DNA of 64,000 nt from Pseudomonadota bacterium (lineage in GTDB: Bacteria; Pseudomonadota; Gammaproteobacteria; Burkholderiales; Burkholderiaceae_C): NCBI GenBank assembly GCA_031119395.1, contig JAVHYA010000001.1:80396-144395 (forward strand), given 5' to 3'. The position numbers and the translations under genes are program-made. This document shows positions 56,065 through 64,000 of this stretch, in pieces. Each line of letters opens with the position of its first letter. Position 1 is the stretch's first letter. The notes under the pieces are model-generated. The model had not been told where the DNA came from and made no database searches. It worked only from the letters and a program-made list of their open reading frames with translations.

Positions 56065-56940
56065 ATGAACTGGGACGACACGCGCATCTTTCTGGCGCTG
56101 TGCCGCACGGCCACGCTGCGCGCCGCCGCACGCAGCCTGGGCATCGACCAGGCCACCGTGGGCAGGCGGCTGGCGGCACTGGAAGCCGAGCTCGGCGCCA
56201 AGCTCTTCCTGCGATCGAGCGAGGGCTACCTGCTCACGTCCGCCGGCGAGAGCGCCTTCGCCGCGGCGCGGCGCATGGAAAGCGCGGCGCTCGAACTGCG
56301 CGCCAAGGTCGAGGGGCTGGACGCCCAGCCGGGCGGCCTCGTGCGCGTCACCAGCACCGACTCCATCGCCGTCGACTTCCTGCTGCCGGCGATCGCGCAG
56401 GTCCACCAGGTTCATCCGGGCATCCGCGTCGACCTCGAGGTGTCCACGCAGATGCTGAGCCTCACGCGCCGCCAGGCGGACATCGCCTTTCGCAACGTCA
56501 AGCCCGAGGCGCCGGATCTGGTCACGCGCCGCGTGGCCGCCTGGCCCGTTGGCCTCTTCGCCAGCGCCGACTACCTCGCACGCCTGGGCGAGCCGGTGCC
56601 GGAGGCGGAATTCGCCGGCCACGCGCTGGTGGTCTACAAGCCCTACCTCGAGCAGGCGCCCTTCCCCACGCTCGCCGGCGTGCCGGCGCGCCATGGCCGC
56701 GTCGCCCTGGCGGTCAACTCCAGCCTGCTGCTGAGAAAAGGCGTCGCCGCCGGGCTGGGCATCGGCGAGATGCCGCTGTGGATGGGCGAGCGCGAAGGCC
56801 TGGTGCGCGTGTGGCCGCAGCGCATCCGCCCGTCGGACTACGAGGTGTGGCTGGTGATGCACCCGGACCTGCGCCGGACGGCGCGCGTGCAGGCCGTGGC
56901 CGAGCTGCTGTCCGCGGCGCTCGGGCGTGCCGCGCCCTAG
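56065..56940 (+). CDS. LysR-family transcriptional regulator
   Basis: The 291-residue protein has an N-terminal winged helix (TLRAAARSLGIDQATVGRRLAALEAELGAKLFLRS) and a periplasmic-binding-like effector domain. It is divergent from the YbfB-type transporter gene and very probably controls it and itself through the palindrome between them. The recognition helix contains DQATVGRR instead of the usual SQPAVS, as in a subgroup that carries TVGRR. The inducer is unknown. Confidence 0.9.
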   Translation: MNWDDTRIFLALCRTATLRAAARSLGIDQATVGRRLAALEAELGAKLFLRSSEGYLLTSAGESAFAAARRMESAALELRAKVEGLDAQPGGLVRVTSTDSIAVDFLLPAIAQVHQVHPGIRVDLEVSTQMLSLTRRQADIAFRNVKPEAPDLVTRRVAAWPVGLFASADYLARLGEPVPEAEFAGHALVVYKPYLEQAPFPTLAGVPARHGRVALAVNSSLLLRKGVAAGLGIGEMPLWMGEREGLVRVWPQRIRPSDYEVWLVMHPDLRRTARVQAVAELLSAALGRAAP

Positions 56941-57010
56941 CGGCCGCCCGGACCGACCGCGGCGGGCCTGCGCTCCCTAGAATCCCAGCCCTCACTCCGG
57001 GAGCTTGCAC

Positions 57011-57574
57011 ATGGCCTTCGTCCCACCCTCATGGCGCCTCGCAGGCGCGCTGGCGATCGCATTGGCCGGCGGCGCGGCCCACGCCGCGCTGGACATCGGC
57101 GATCCCGCACCGGCCTTCAGCGCGCAGGCGGCCCTCGGCGGGCAGGTGTTCCGCTATTCGCTGAAGGACGAACTGGCGAAAGGGCCGGTGGTGCTGTACT
57201 TCTTCCCGGCTGCCGACTCGGCAGACTGCTCGATCGAGGCGCACGCCTTCGCCGAGGCCATCGACCAGTTCAAGGCGCTGGGCGCTTCGGTGATCGGCGT
57301 GTCGGCCGACGACATCGGCACGCTGGCGAAGTTCTCGGTCAAGTCCTGCCAGAGCCGTTTCCCCGTGGCGTCGGACGAAGGCAAGGCCGTGATCCGCAGC
57401 TTCGACGCGCTGATGCAGACGAGGCCCGATTTCGCCAACCGGCTGTCCTACGTGATCGCGCCCGACGGCAAGATCGCGGCCTACTACCAGAACCTCAATC
57501 CGGGCCGGCATGTGGAGCGCATGCTCGGTGCGTTGCGCAGCCTGCCCGCGACACCTCGGGCGCCGTCGCGCTGA
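57011..57574 (+). CDS. Secreted peroxiredoxin, AhpC/TSA family
   Basis: The 187-residue protein has a signal peptide (LAGALAIALAGGAAHAALD) and a thioredoxin-like peroxiredoxin domain: FFPAADSADCSIEAHAF with the peroxidatic cysteine, and GVSADDIGTLAKFS followed by KSCQSRFPVASD with a possible resolving cysteine. The usual PxxxTPGCTxEA reads PAADSADCSIEA, so the active-site Thr is replaced by Ser. It probably removes peroxides in the periplasm. The ATG at 57011 is chosen over a TTG two codons earlier. Confidence 0.85.
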   Translation: MAFVPPSWRLAGALAIALAGGAAHAALDIGDPAPAFSAQAALGGQVFRYSLKDELAKGPVVLYFFPAADSADCSIEAHAFAEAIDQFKALGASVIGVSADDIGTLAKFSVKSCQSRFPVASDEGKAVIRSFDALMQTRPDFANRLSYVIAPDGKIAAYYQNLNPGRHVERMLGALRSLPATPRAPSR

Positions 57575-57580
57575 GGGCGA

Positions 57581-57646
57581 TTGCCATCGTCGTCGTCGCT
57601 GCTCGCGCTCGCGCGACGGGCGCTGCGGCCACTTTCGGCTTGAAGA
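57581..57646 (+). repeat. Dispersed repeat copy 10, degenerate
   Basis: GCTGCTCGCGC, then GCGACGGGCGCTGCGGCC and ACTTTCGGCTTGAAG match the second half of other copies; the GATAGC palindrome is lost. It fills the gap between the peroxiredoxin and TetR genes. Confidence 0.5.
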
Positions 57647-57647
57647 C

Positions 57648-58268
57648 TCAGGCGGCGGCAGCCGCCGCCACCGCATAGACCAGCTGCGTCGCGGGCGCCA
57701 CGAGCGCGCGCAGGTCGGCCTCGCGGCCCTGCTCCACCGCCTCCAGCACCAGCTCGTTGATGCCGCCCACCACCGTGAGCGCCAGGGCCCGCGACAGCAC
57801 CGGCGGCTGTGCAGCGTCGCCCACCGGCCCGGCATGCAGCGTGCCGCGGATGAAGGCGGCAATCTCGTCGTTGACGCGCCGCCGTGCCGCCAGCCCCGGC
57901 AGGCCCAGCCCCAGGATCTCGACGAAGAGCGTGCGCAGCAGCACCGGGTTCTGCGCCAGGCAGTCGAAGTACGCCGTCACCGCCCGCTCCACCTGCGCGC
58001 GCCACGGCTGGGCCGGGTCGACCGCGTCGGCCAGCACTTTCAGCGCTTCGCGGCTGGCCGCCTCGTACAGGGCGATCAGGCACTCCTCCTTGGTCGAGAA
58101 GTGCTCGTAGAAAGTGCGCCGGGAGACGGCCGCCTCGCGCACGATGTCGGCGATGGAGGTCTGGGCATAGCCCCTGGCCGCGACGGCCTGTGCCATGCCC
58201 TCGAGCAGGCGGCTGCGGTGCTCGCGGGCGGCGGGGCTCAGGTCGGCCGGGGCGACATCGGGGGACAT
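57648..58268 (-). CDS. TetR/AcrR-family transcriptional regulator
   Basis: The 206-residue protein has the N-terminal TetR helix-turn-helix (AVAARGYAQTSIADIVREAAVSRRTFYEHFSTKEECLIALYE) and an all-helical ligand domain with an Ala-rich tail. It is divergent from the ferritin-like hydrolase gene, and two GGTAC-type palindromes lie between them. It likely represses both. The ligand is unknown; a lipid or a hydrophobic compound is common for such pairs. Confidence 0.9.
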   Translation of the reverse strand: MSPDVAPADLSPAAREHRSRLLEGMAQAVAARGYAQTSIADIVREAAVSRRTFYEHFSTKEECLIALYEAASREALKVLADAVDPAQPWRAQVERAVTAYFDCLAQNPVLLRTLFVEILGLGLPGLAARRRVNDEIAAFIRGTLHAGPVGDAAQPPVLSRALALTVVGGINELVLEAVEQGREADLRALVAPATQLVYAVAAAAAA

Positions 58269-58360
58269 GCGGGCAAAAAAAGAAAAGCTGGAGGACGGGG
58301 CCAGTGGGGCCGGGACTGCGAGCGTAGCGCGTCGGCGCAGCCCTTCGTGGATCGATCTCT

Positions 58361-58427
58361 TACCGTTTGGTACTTGACAGTACCGGGCGCCGCAACGAGG
58401 ATCGCGCAAACGGTACGCATCCGTACC
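58361..58427. promoter_or_regulatory. Two GGTAC palindromes between the TetR and hydrolase genes
   Basis: GGTAC/GTACC (58369-58373 and 58380-58384, spacer of 6) and GGTACG/CGTACC (58412-58417 and 58422-58427, spacer of 4). The first spans TTGACA (58374-58379), a likely -35 box. TACCGTTTGGTAC and ACGGTACGCATCCGTACC share the same half-sites, as expected for a TetR operator pair. Confidence 0.7.
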
Positions 58428-58446
58428 AATCACCCCCAGGATCGCC

Positions 58447-59265
58447 ATGTCCCCACTCGTCGTCCGCCGCCTGCTCATCGACCTCGAAGCGCCCTTCGCC
58501 CGCGACTGGTGCGGGGGCGATGCGTTCTCCACCGCTTTCTTCAATGCCCTGTCGATGAGCTTTCCCTTCGGCGAGCAGTTCTTCATCGACGCCGTGCGCG
58601 CCGCCCTGCCGATGCTGCCGGCCGAGGAGCAGGCGCGCCGCCAGGCCGAGGTGCGCGGCTTCATCGGCCAGGAGGCGACGCATCGGCGCATCCATGCCCT
58701 CTTCAACGCGCAATTGGAGAAGCAGGGCCTGGTCGACCGCTGGACGCCGCGCGCGATGAAGCGCATGGAACTGCTCAAGGACGCCGACCCGCGCCATGCA
58801 CTCGCGATCACGGCGGCCACCGAGCATTTCACGGCCATGTTCGCGCATTGGCTGCTGGCGAACCCCGAAGTACTGGCTGGCGCCGAGCAGCGCCTGCAGA
58901 CCCTGTGGCTGTGGCACAGCGCCGAGGAATCCGAGCACAAGACCACGGCCTTCGACCTCTACCGCGCGGCCGAGGGCTCCGAGGCTTGGCGCACCCGCTG
59001 GATGCGCCGCGTGACCACCCTCTTCCTGGGCGACCTGGCGCGCCAGACCGTGGCCAACCTGCGGCACGAGGGCCAGCTGTGGAAATGGTCGACCTGGAAG
59101 AGCGCCTGGCGCATCCTGGGCGCCCGCGGCGGGCTGCTTCGCGGCAACTGGGCGGCCTGGCGCCGCTATTTCCGCGCCGACTTCCATCCTTCGCAGGACG
59201 ACAGCCGCCTGGCCGAGCAGTGGCTGGCCAGCCATTCCGACCGCTTCGTGCCGGTCGGAGGCTGA
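58447..59265 (+). CDS. Metal-dependent hydrolase, ferritin-like (PF10118 type)
   Basis: The 272-residue protein matches the family labelled predicted metal-dependent hydrolase (COG3687). Metal-binding helices appear as IGQEATHRRIH, TEHFTAMFAHWLL and WHSAEESEHKTTAFDLY, giving a di-metal E/H set. It starts 20 bp after the second palindrome and is probably controlled by the divergent TetR regulator. The reaction is unknown; the ferritin-like helices could also mark an oxygenase. Confidence 0.83.
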   Translation: MSPLVVRRLLIDLEAPFARDWCGGDAFSTAFFNALSMSFPFGEQFFIDAVRAALPMLPAEEQARRQAEVRGFIGQEATHRRIHALFNAQLEKQGLVDRWTPRAMKRMELLKDADPRHALAITAATEHFTAMFAHWLLANPEVLAGAEQRLQTLWLWHSAEESEHKTTAFDLYRAAEGSEAWRTRWMRRVTTLFLGDLARQTVANLRHEGQLWKWSTWKSAWRILGARGGLLRGNWAAWRRYFRADFHPSQDDSRLAEQWLASHSDRFVPVGG

Positions 59266-59284
59266 CAGGGAGCTCCGGCGTTCT

Positions 59285-59737
59285 TCAGGCGGGCGCGTGC
59301 GAGCGCGCCCAGCGCACGATGTCGGCCGCGCCCATGGCGCCGGGCTGGCGCGCCACCTCGCGCCCGCCCGCAAAAAGGGCCAGCGTCGGGATGCTGCGGA
59401 TGTTGAAGCGCGCACCGAGTCGCTGCTGCGCTTCGGTGTCGACCTTGACGAGCTGGAACTGCGGCTCCAGCGTCTTCGCGGCCTGCGCGAAGTGCGGCGC
59501 CATCTGCAGGCAGGGCCCGCACCAGGGCGCCCAGAAGTCGACCAGCACCGGCAGGTCGCTGCGCGCCACGTGGCGGTCGAACTGGGCCTCGTCGAGCGCC
59601 ACGGGGGCGCCCGCGAAAAGCGGCTGATGGCAGTTCCCGCAATCCGGCGCGCTGGCCAGGTCGGCGGCCTTCACGCGGTTGGTGGTGTGGCAGTGCGGGC
59701 ACACCACGTGGAGCGATGCGGGGGCCTCGCCGCTCAT
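59285..59737 (-). CDS. trxC: Thioredoxin 2
   Basis: The 150-residue thioredoxin carries an N-terminal zinc ribbon (C13, C16, C33, C36) and the active site WCGPC with C73 and C76. The zinc domain distinguishes TrxC from TrxA. It reduces disulfides in the cytosol and is often under OxyR control. A small zinc-finger-like gene lies just upstream on the same strand. Confidence 0.95.
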   Translation of the reverse strand: MSGEAPASLHVVCPHCHTTNRVKAADLASAPDCGNCHQPLFAGAPVALDEAQFDRHVARSDLPVLVDFWAPWCGPCLQMAPHFAQAAKTLEPQFQLVKVDTEAQQRLGARFNIRSIPTLALFAGGREVARQPGAMGAADIVRWARSHAPA

Positions 59738-59745
59738 GATCTACC

Positions 59746-59979
59746 TCATCCCTTGAGCGACTCGTCCAGCTCCTTGCAGGACGGCGCGCAGACCGGCTGG
59801 GCCTTGCCCAGCACGCGCTTGGTCTGCATCAGCGAGCGCGGGCGATGCTTGCCGCACAGGAAGCAGGACATCGTGGCACCGCTGAACGAGGACGAGGCCT
59901 TGAAGGGCGAACCCGGCGTCTTGGACTTGTAGCGCAGGCCGCCTTCGTTGACGGTGGTTTTGACATCGGCGTTGGACAT
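59746..59979 (-). CDS. Small cysteine-containing hypothetical protein, 77 aa
   Basis: The 77-residue soluble protein has CFLCGKHRPRSLM and a later CAPSC, four cysteines that could hold a zinc ion. It ends KELDESLKG. The gap to the trxC start is 8 bp, so the two may be co-transcribed. I believe such proteins are common in Burkholderiales, but I know no function. Confidence 0.7.
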   Translation of the reverse strand: MSNADVKTTVNEGGLRYKSKTPGSPFKASSSFSGATMSCFLCGKHRPRSLMQTKRVLGKAQPVCAPSCKELDESLKG

Positions 59980-59997
59980 CGGTCCCTTTCTTCAAAC

Positions 59998-60357
59998 TCA
60001 AACAATCGATCCGGGCGGCGTGGCGCTGCCGGCGCGGGCGCGCTCGATGGCCTGGCGCGCCGCCAGCTCGGCACTCATGGCCGGTTCCAGCGCGCTGCGG
60101 CACAGGCCGGCGTGCTGGTAGTGCAGGTTCTCGTACAGCTCGGCGGCCGCGGGGAAGCGGTCCAGCAGGGGCCCGAGTTCGGCGCCGGAGGCGACGTCCT
60201 CGAATTCGTGCACCAGGTGCAGCACGACGGAGCGGTACTGCTCGGCGCCGATGGGGGTGGGGCTGTGTTCGAGCCGCTCGAGCAACTGTGCCAGCGTCGC
60301 CGTCACGGCCAGGTCGCGCCCGGCTGGGGGTGTGGAAGTGGCTTTCATGCGTGGCAT
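59998..60357 (-). CDS. Hypothetical protein, 119 aa
   Basis: A helical soluble protein of 119 residues; the middle contains LAQLLERLEHSPTPIGAEQYRSVVLHLVHEFEDV, the tail RQAIERARAGS. Start could be ATG 60357 or 60348; an extra open stretch upstream has poor signal. It lies upstream of the 77-aa gene with 18 bp between and probably shares its transcript. I recognise no family and no catalytic residues. Confidence 0.6.
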   Translation of the reverse strand: MPRMKATSTPPAGRDLAVTATLAQLLERLEHSPTPIGAEQYRSVVLHLVHEFEDVASGAELGPLLDRFPAAAELYENLHYQHAGLCRSALEPAMSAELAARQAIERARAGSATPPGSIV

Positions 60358-60494
60358 ATGGCGATTTTCGGCGTTTTTTCCAGTGCCGACGGCCAAAGGG
60401 CCTTCGCGGACCGCAAATCGGGTGGGAAACAGGCACAGGCCGCCCTTGCCGGGCCGCCTGCAACGGCGCCTGGGCTCACGCACAATCCGGGCCC

Positions 60495-61928
60495 ATGCAG
60501 CTCAACTTCATCGCCAACACCCACGTTCCCTCGGCCTCGGGCCGCGTCCTGCCGGTCCTCGATCCCTCCGACGGGCAGGCCTTCGACGAGCTGCAGCGCA
60601 GCAACGCGGACGACATCGACGCGGCCGTGCGCGCGGCACGCGACTGCTTCGACAACGTCTGGCACAAGGTGAGCGCGGCCGAGCGCGGCCGGCTGCTGTA
60701 CAAGCTGTCACAAAAAATCGCCGAGCATGCCGACGAGCTCACCGCGCTGGAGCAGCGCGACTGCGGCAAGCCCACCAAGCAGGCCCGTGCCGACGCGCTG
60801 GCGCTGGTGCGCTACTTCGAGTTCTACGCCGGCGCCTGCGACAAGTTCCACGGCGAGACCATCCCCTACCAGGACGGCTACAGCGTCTTCACCTGGCGCG
60901 AGCCGCACGGCGTGACGGGCCACGTCATTCCCTGGAACTACCCGATGCAGATCTTCGGCCGCAGCGTGGGCGGCGCGCTGGCCGCGGGCAACGTGTGCGT
61001 GGTCAAGCCGGCCGAGGACGCCTGCCTCTCGCTGATCCGCGTGGCACAGCTGGCGGCCGAGGTGGGCTTTCCGCCCGGCGCCATCAACATCGTGACGGGC
61101 TACGGCCACGAGGTCGGCGACGCGCTGGCCCGGCACCCGGGCATCGACCACATCAGCTTCACCGGCAGCCCGAAGGTGGGGACCCTCATCCAGCAGGTGG
61201 CGGCCGAGCGGCACTGCCCGGTCACGCTGGAGCTGGGCGGCAAGAGCCCGCAGATCATCTTCGCCGACGCCGACCTGGGTGCGGCCGTTCCCGTGATCAT
61301 CAACGCCATCGTGCAGAACGCCGGGCAGACCTGCTCGGCCGGCTCGCGCGTGCTGATCGAGCGCGAGATCTACGAGCTGCTGCTCGAGCGCCTGGGCCAG
61401 GCCTTCGAGGCGCTGCGCGTCGGCCCGGCGGCGATGGACCTCGACGTCGGCCCGCTGATCCGCCAGTCGCAGCAGCAGCGCGTGTGGGACTTCCTGTCCG
61501 ACGCCCATGCCGCCGACATCCCGATGGTGGCGCAGGGCCAGATCGTCGACGAGGCGCCCGACACCGGCTTCTACCAGGCCCCCACCCTGCTGCGCGACGT
61601 GCCGGTGCATCACCGGCTGGCGCAGGAAGAGGTCTTCGGCCCGGTGCTGTGCGCCATGCCCTTCGCCGACGAGGACGAGGCCGTGGCGCTGGCCAACGCC
61701 ACGCAGTTCGGGCTGGTGGCCGGCGTCTGGACGAGCAACGGCGCGCGCCAGTTCCGCATGGCCAAGCGGGTGAGGAGCGGCCAGGTCTTCATCAACAACT
61801 ACGGCGCCGGCGGCGGCGTGGAACTGCCCTTCGGCGGCGTCAAGTCCTCCGGCTACGGCCGCGAGAAGGGCTTCGAGGCGCTGTACGGCTTCACCACGCT
61901 GAAGACGGTCGCGGTGCGTCACGGCTGA
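60495..61928 (+). CDS. Aldehyde dehydrogenase family protein
   Basis: The 477-residue NAD(P)-dependent enzyme oxidises an aldehyde to the acid. The general base E246 lies in LELGGKSP and the nucleophile C280 in GQTCSAGSR; VIPWNYPMQI, FTGSPKVGTLIQQVA and NNYGAGGGVELPFGGVKSSGYGREKG are family signatures. It resembles betaine- and aminoaldehyde-type dehydrogenases, but substrate cannot be set from sequence. A dispersed repeat follows its stop. Confidence 0.9.
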   Translation: MQLNFIANTHVPSASGRVLPVLDPSDGQAFDELQRSNADDIDAAVRAARDCFDNVWHKVSAAERGRLLYKLSQKIAEHADELTALEQRDCGKPTKQARADALALVRYFEFYAGACDKFHGETIPYQDGYSVFTWREPHGVTGHVIPWNYPMQIFGRSVGGALAAGNVCVVKPAEDACLSLIRVAQLAAEVGFPPGAINIVTGYGHEVGDALARHPGIDHISFTGSPKVGTLIQQVAAERHCPVTLELGGKSPQIIFADADLGAAVPVIINAIVQNAGQTCSAGSRVLIEREIYELLLERLGQAFEALRVGPAAMDLDVGPLIRQSQQQRVWDFLSDAHAADIPMVAQGQIVDEAPDTGFYQAPTLLRDVPVHHRLAQEEVFGPVLCAMPFADEDEAVALANATQFGLVAGVWTSNGARQFRMAKRVRSGQVFINNYGAGGGVELPFGGVKSSGYGREKGFEALYGFTTLKTVAVRHG

Positions 61929-61940
61929 GGCGGCGCTGTT

Positions 61941-62002
61941 GAACGAAATCGGCCTCCAGCGCCCGTCCAGCGGGTGCCGGCAGCTACAAGAACCATAGCA
62001 AC
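61941..62002 (-). repeat. Dispersed repeat copy 11
   Basis: In reverse orientation: GAAATCGGCCTCCAGCGCCCG, then GGCAGCTACAAGAACCATAG. On the minus strand GGTTGCTATGGTTCTTGTAG is followed by GGACGGGCGCTGGAGGCC, a well-conserved copy between the aldehyde dehydrogenase gene and the next gene. Confidence 0.85.
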
Positions 62003-62016
62003 CGGAGGTGCGGACG

Positions 62017-62712
62017 ATGCGACGAACCAGGTCACTCAAGCTGGCGTGGGCCACCGCCTCGCTGCTCGCTGGCGCCGCGGCCGCGCAGGGCACCGCGCCG
62101 GCCCCCGGCGTCTACGTCTACCAGGGCGGCGCCGGCACGCTGGACATCCGTCCGGACGGCCGATTCAAGATCGACACCGTCGGTGCCAACTTCCACACCT
62201 GCAACCTCGAAGGCCGCATCGCGCAGGGCCGGGGCCAGGTGTCGCAGTCGGCCTGCGTGCTGAGCTTCAAGGCCGGCAAGGACGGGCTGACGGTCGGCAC
62301 GAACCAGTCCGAGCAGTGCCAGGACAGCTGCGGCATGCGCGCCACCTTCGTCGGCGACTACATCCGCCCCGCCCCGGCCTGCGTGCCGACCACGGTCAGC
62401 GCCACGCGCAAGGCCTTCAAGCGCCAGTACGACGCGAAGCAGTACGCCCAGGCCCAGGCCACGCTGGCGCCCGTGCTGGCCGAGTGCGAGAAGACGCTCT
62501 CATGGCTCGACAAGGGCTGGATCCGCAACGACCTCGCGCTGGCGCAGGTGCGAGCCGGCGACAAGGCCGCCTGCCTGAAGACGCTGGCGCCGCTGGCCGA
62601 CGATGCGGCGGCCAGCGACAAGGAGATCCAGGAGGGCTATCCGCCTTCCGACGCGGACGCCTGGCTGCGCGTGGTGCGCGCCACGCGGACGAACCTCAAG
62701 CTGTGCCGCTGA
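62017..62712 (+). CDS. Secreted hypothetical protein, 231 aa
   Basis: The 231-residue protein has a signal peptide (LAWATASLLAGAAAAQG) and a mature part of two regions: a beta-type N-terminal half with Gly-rich GVYVYQGGAGTLDIRPDGRFKIDTVG and four cysteines, and a helical C-terminal half with KAFKRQYDAKQYAQAQATLAPVLAEC and NDLALAQVRAGDKAACLKTLAPL, resembling TPR-like helices. The ATG at 62017 follows GGAGGTGC. It is likely periplasmic. No family is recognised. Confidence 0.7.
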   Translation: MRRTRSLKLAWATASLLAGAAAAQGTAPAPGVYVYQGGAGTLDIRPDGRFKIDTVGANFHTCNLEGRIAQGRGQVSQSACVLSFKAGKDGLTVGTNQSEQCQDSCGMRATFVGDYIRPAPACVPTTVSATRKAFKRQYDAKQYAQAQATLAPVLAECEKTLSWLDKGWIRNDLALAQVRAGDKAACLKTLAPLADDAAASDKEIQEGYPPSDADAWLRVVRATRTNLKLCR

Positions 62713-62730
62713 AGCCGGCTTGCAGCCTTC

Positions 62731-63654
62731 TCAGCCCAGCGCCGTGTCGAGCAGCATCATGAGCACGAAGCCCACCATGAGCCCCCCGGTGGCGAAGGCT
62801 TCGTGGCCCTTGCGGTGCGACTCCGGAATGATCTCGTGGCTGATGACGAAGAGCATCGCCCCGGCCGCGAAGCCCAGCCCCCAGGGCAGCAGCGCCGCCG
62901 ACCAGCCGATCACCGCCGCCCCCAGCACGGCGCCCAGCGGCTCCACCAGGCCCGAGGCCATGCCCAGGGCGACGGCGATCCAGCGCCGATAGCCCGCGGC
63001 GAGCAACGCCACGGCCACCACCAGCCCCTCGGGCACGTCCTGGATCGCGATGCCCGTGGCCAGCGCATCGGCACGCAGCCCCTCGTTGCCCGCATAGCCC
63101 ACGCCGATGGCCAGGCCCTCCGGCAGGTTGTGCAGCGCGATGGCGATCACGAACAGCCAGGTGCGGCGCAGCTTGCGGGCCGCATGGCCGTCCATCCCCT
63201 CCCGGCCCTTGATGAAATGCTCGTGCGGCAGCAGCTTGTCCATCGCCATCAGGGCGATGCCGCCGAGCAGGATCGCCGTGCCGATGACCGCCCCTGCTGC
63301 CCAGGCGTTGTCGCCCGCACCGCCGAGGCGCCGCGCGGCCTCCAGGCCGGGGATGATGAGCGAGAAGGCGCAGGCCGCCAGCATGACGCCGGCGCCGAAG
63401 CCGAACAGGGTGTCCTGCACCCGGTCCGACAGGCGCTGCGAGAACATCACCGGCACGGTGCCCAGCGCCGTCGCCAGCGCCGCCACCGAGCCGCCCAGCA
63501 GCGCATGCCACACGAGCGCATCGCTGCGCACGAAGGCCCAGAACTGCCCGCCCAGCACGAGCGCGCCCGCGGCCACGATGGCCAGGCCCAGCCATTCGCG
63601 GGGCGACAGGGGCGCACGGAAGGGTGCAGGCCGTGCGGTGTCTGTGTCGTCCAT
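62731..63654 (-). CDS. ZIP family metal transporter
   Basis: The 307-residue protein has eight or so membrane helices and the ZIP metal site [15 protein letters not shown] and [16 protein letters not shown], plus [14 protein letters not shown] near the end. A His-containing loop [20 protein letters not shown] lies between helices 3 and 4. ZIP proteins import zinc or other divalent metals into the cytosol. It lies 44 bp after the superoxide dismutase-like fragment on the same strand and might share its metal theme. Confidence 0.9.
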   Translation of the reverse strand: MDDTDTARPAPFRAPLSPREWLGLAIVAAGALVLGGQFWAFVRSDALVWHALLGGSVAALATALGTVPVMFSQRLSDRVQDTLFGFGAGVMLAACAFSLIIPGLEAARRLGGAGDNAWAAGAVIGTAILLGGIALMAMDKLLPHEHFIKGREGMDGHAARKLRRTWLFVIAIALHNLPEGLAIGVGYAGNEGLRADALATGIAIQDVPEGLVVAVALLAAGYRRWIAVALGMASGLVEPLGAVLGAAVIGWSAALLPWGLGFAAGAMLFVISHEIIPESHRKGHEAFATGGLMVGFVLMMLLDTALG

Positions 63655-63698
63655 CGGAATCCCTCCTGCGCGTTCGGCGTCCCGGCGTGGCGGGCCGC

Positions 63699-64000
63699 TC
63701 AGGCGCGCGCCGCCGCGTGGCGGCGGGCCACCTCGGCCCAGTTCACCACGTTGTAGAACGCGGCGATGTACTCGGGCCGGCGGTTCTGGTACCGGAGGTA
63801 GTAGGCGTGCTCCCACACATCCAGGCCCAGGATCGGCGTGGCGCCGGAACCGATGCCCTGCATCAGCGGGCTGTCCTGGTTGCCGCTGCTTTCCACCGCA
63901 AGCCGGCCGTCGGCCCGGACCACCAGCCAGGCCCAGCCACTGCCGCCGTGCTTCGGCGGTCCACAGGGCACGGACGTGGCCGGCCAGCGCGATCTCGAGC
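63699..64000 (-). pseudogene. C-terminal part of an Fe/Mn superoxide dismutase, apparently disrupted
   Basis: From about 63962 to the stop at 63699 the frame reads [16 protein letters not shown], then [28 protein letters not shown] and AAFYNVVNW, the Mn/Fe-SOD C-terminal domain with metal ligands D and H in DVWEH. Upstream of GGSGW the SOD frame gives no SOD-like sequence. Bases 63963-64000 instead read best in another frame as [14 protein letters not shown], recalling the NxGGHxNHxxFW helix of the N-terminal half. A deletion with a frameshift is the likely reading. The window ends here, so an error or a divergent gene cannot be excluded. Confidence 0.55.

Overview
The window is 64 kb of very GC-rich, densely packed chromosomal DNA with strong G/C preference at third codon positions. 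Gene content and order point to a beta-proteobacterium of the Burkholderiales, most likely Comamonadaceae (Variovorax/Acidovorax-like). The pointers are a cysI-DUF934-cysH-cysD-cysN sulfate cluster, ilvBNC-pssA-leuA, a sigma factor-DUF3619-DUF3106-RDD run, aat-bpt, and a short GATAGC/GGGCGCTGGAGG dispersed repeat that I associate with Comamonadaceae genomes. I see no prophage, insertion sequence, CRISPR array or plasmid functions. This is core-type chromosome, and the interest lies in regulation, repeats and a few odd proteins.

Layout. 1-4051: end of an unknown gene, an HpnK/YdjC-type deacetylase, a MOSC protein, an extensin-like protein and an MFS transporter. 4078-11469: assimilatory sulfate reduction (cysI, DUF934, cysH, cysD, cysN), then a 7Fe ferredoxin and a ferredoxin-NADP reductase-like flavoprotein that may feed electrons to CysI. 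cysI and cysH are preceded by near-identical promoter/operator blocks. 11596-19424: thiamin module with a TPP riboswitch before a cytX-like HMP permease, thiD on the opposite strand, thiO-thiS-thiG-thiE, and a second TPP riboswitch before a TonB-dependent receptor. 19581-24023: small protein, HtrA/Deg protease, tRNA-Asn, small ferredoxin, two-component system. 24088-30043: pobR/pobA, the N-degron transferases aat and bpt, an IclR regulator, a PBP7-like peptidase.

30160-38430 (minus strand): branched-chain amino acid synthesis in the order ilvB-ilvN-ilvC-pssA-leuA2-leuA, with a leucine-rich leader peptide and attenuator hairpin before leuA2. 38720-41596: ECF sigma factor, DUF3619 (possible anti-sigma), DUF3106, RDD protein, diacylglycerol kinase. 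41628-47568: LOG-family hydrolase, PII protein, EamA exporter, FemAB/GNAT-like protein, a QseBC-like system with an upstream membrane protein and three 11-bp-phased CTAAG boxes. 47816-52914: YitT protein, soluble pyrophosphatase facing a membrane H+-pyrophosphatase that carries a C-terminal OmpA-like domain, a SnoaL-like protein and a hypothetical. 53083-64000: phospholipase D/ClsC-like lipoprotein, YbfB-type MFS with divergent LysR regulator, peroxiredoxin, TetR with divergent ferritin-like hydrolase and operator-like sites, thioredoxin 2, two small hypotheticals, aldehyde dehydrogenase, a secreted hypothetical, a ZIP transporter, and the C-terminal part of a superoxide dismutase that looks damaged.

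The most unusual signal is the dispersed repeat of about 62 bp, present in 11 recognisable copies. Several are built into genes: the signal peptide of the thiamin-regulated TonB receptor, the N-termini of CysN and of the RDD protein, an internal in-frame segment of the FemAB-like protein, and the Shine-Dalgarno sequence of pssA. The leucine attenuator and the duplicated cys control block are the clearest regulatory finds.
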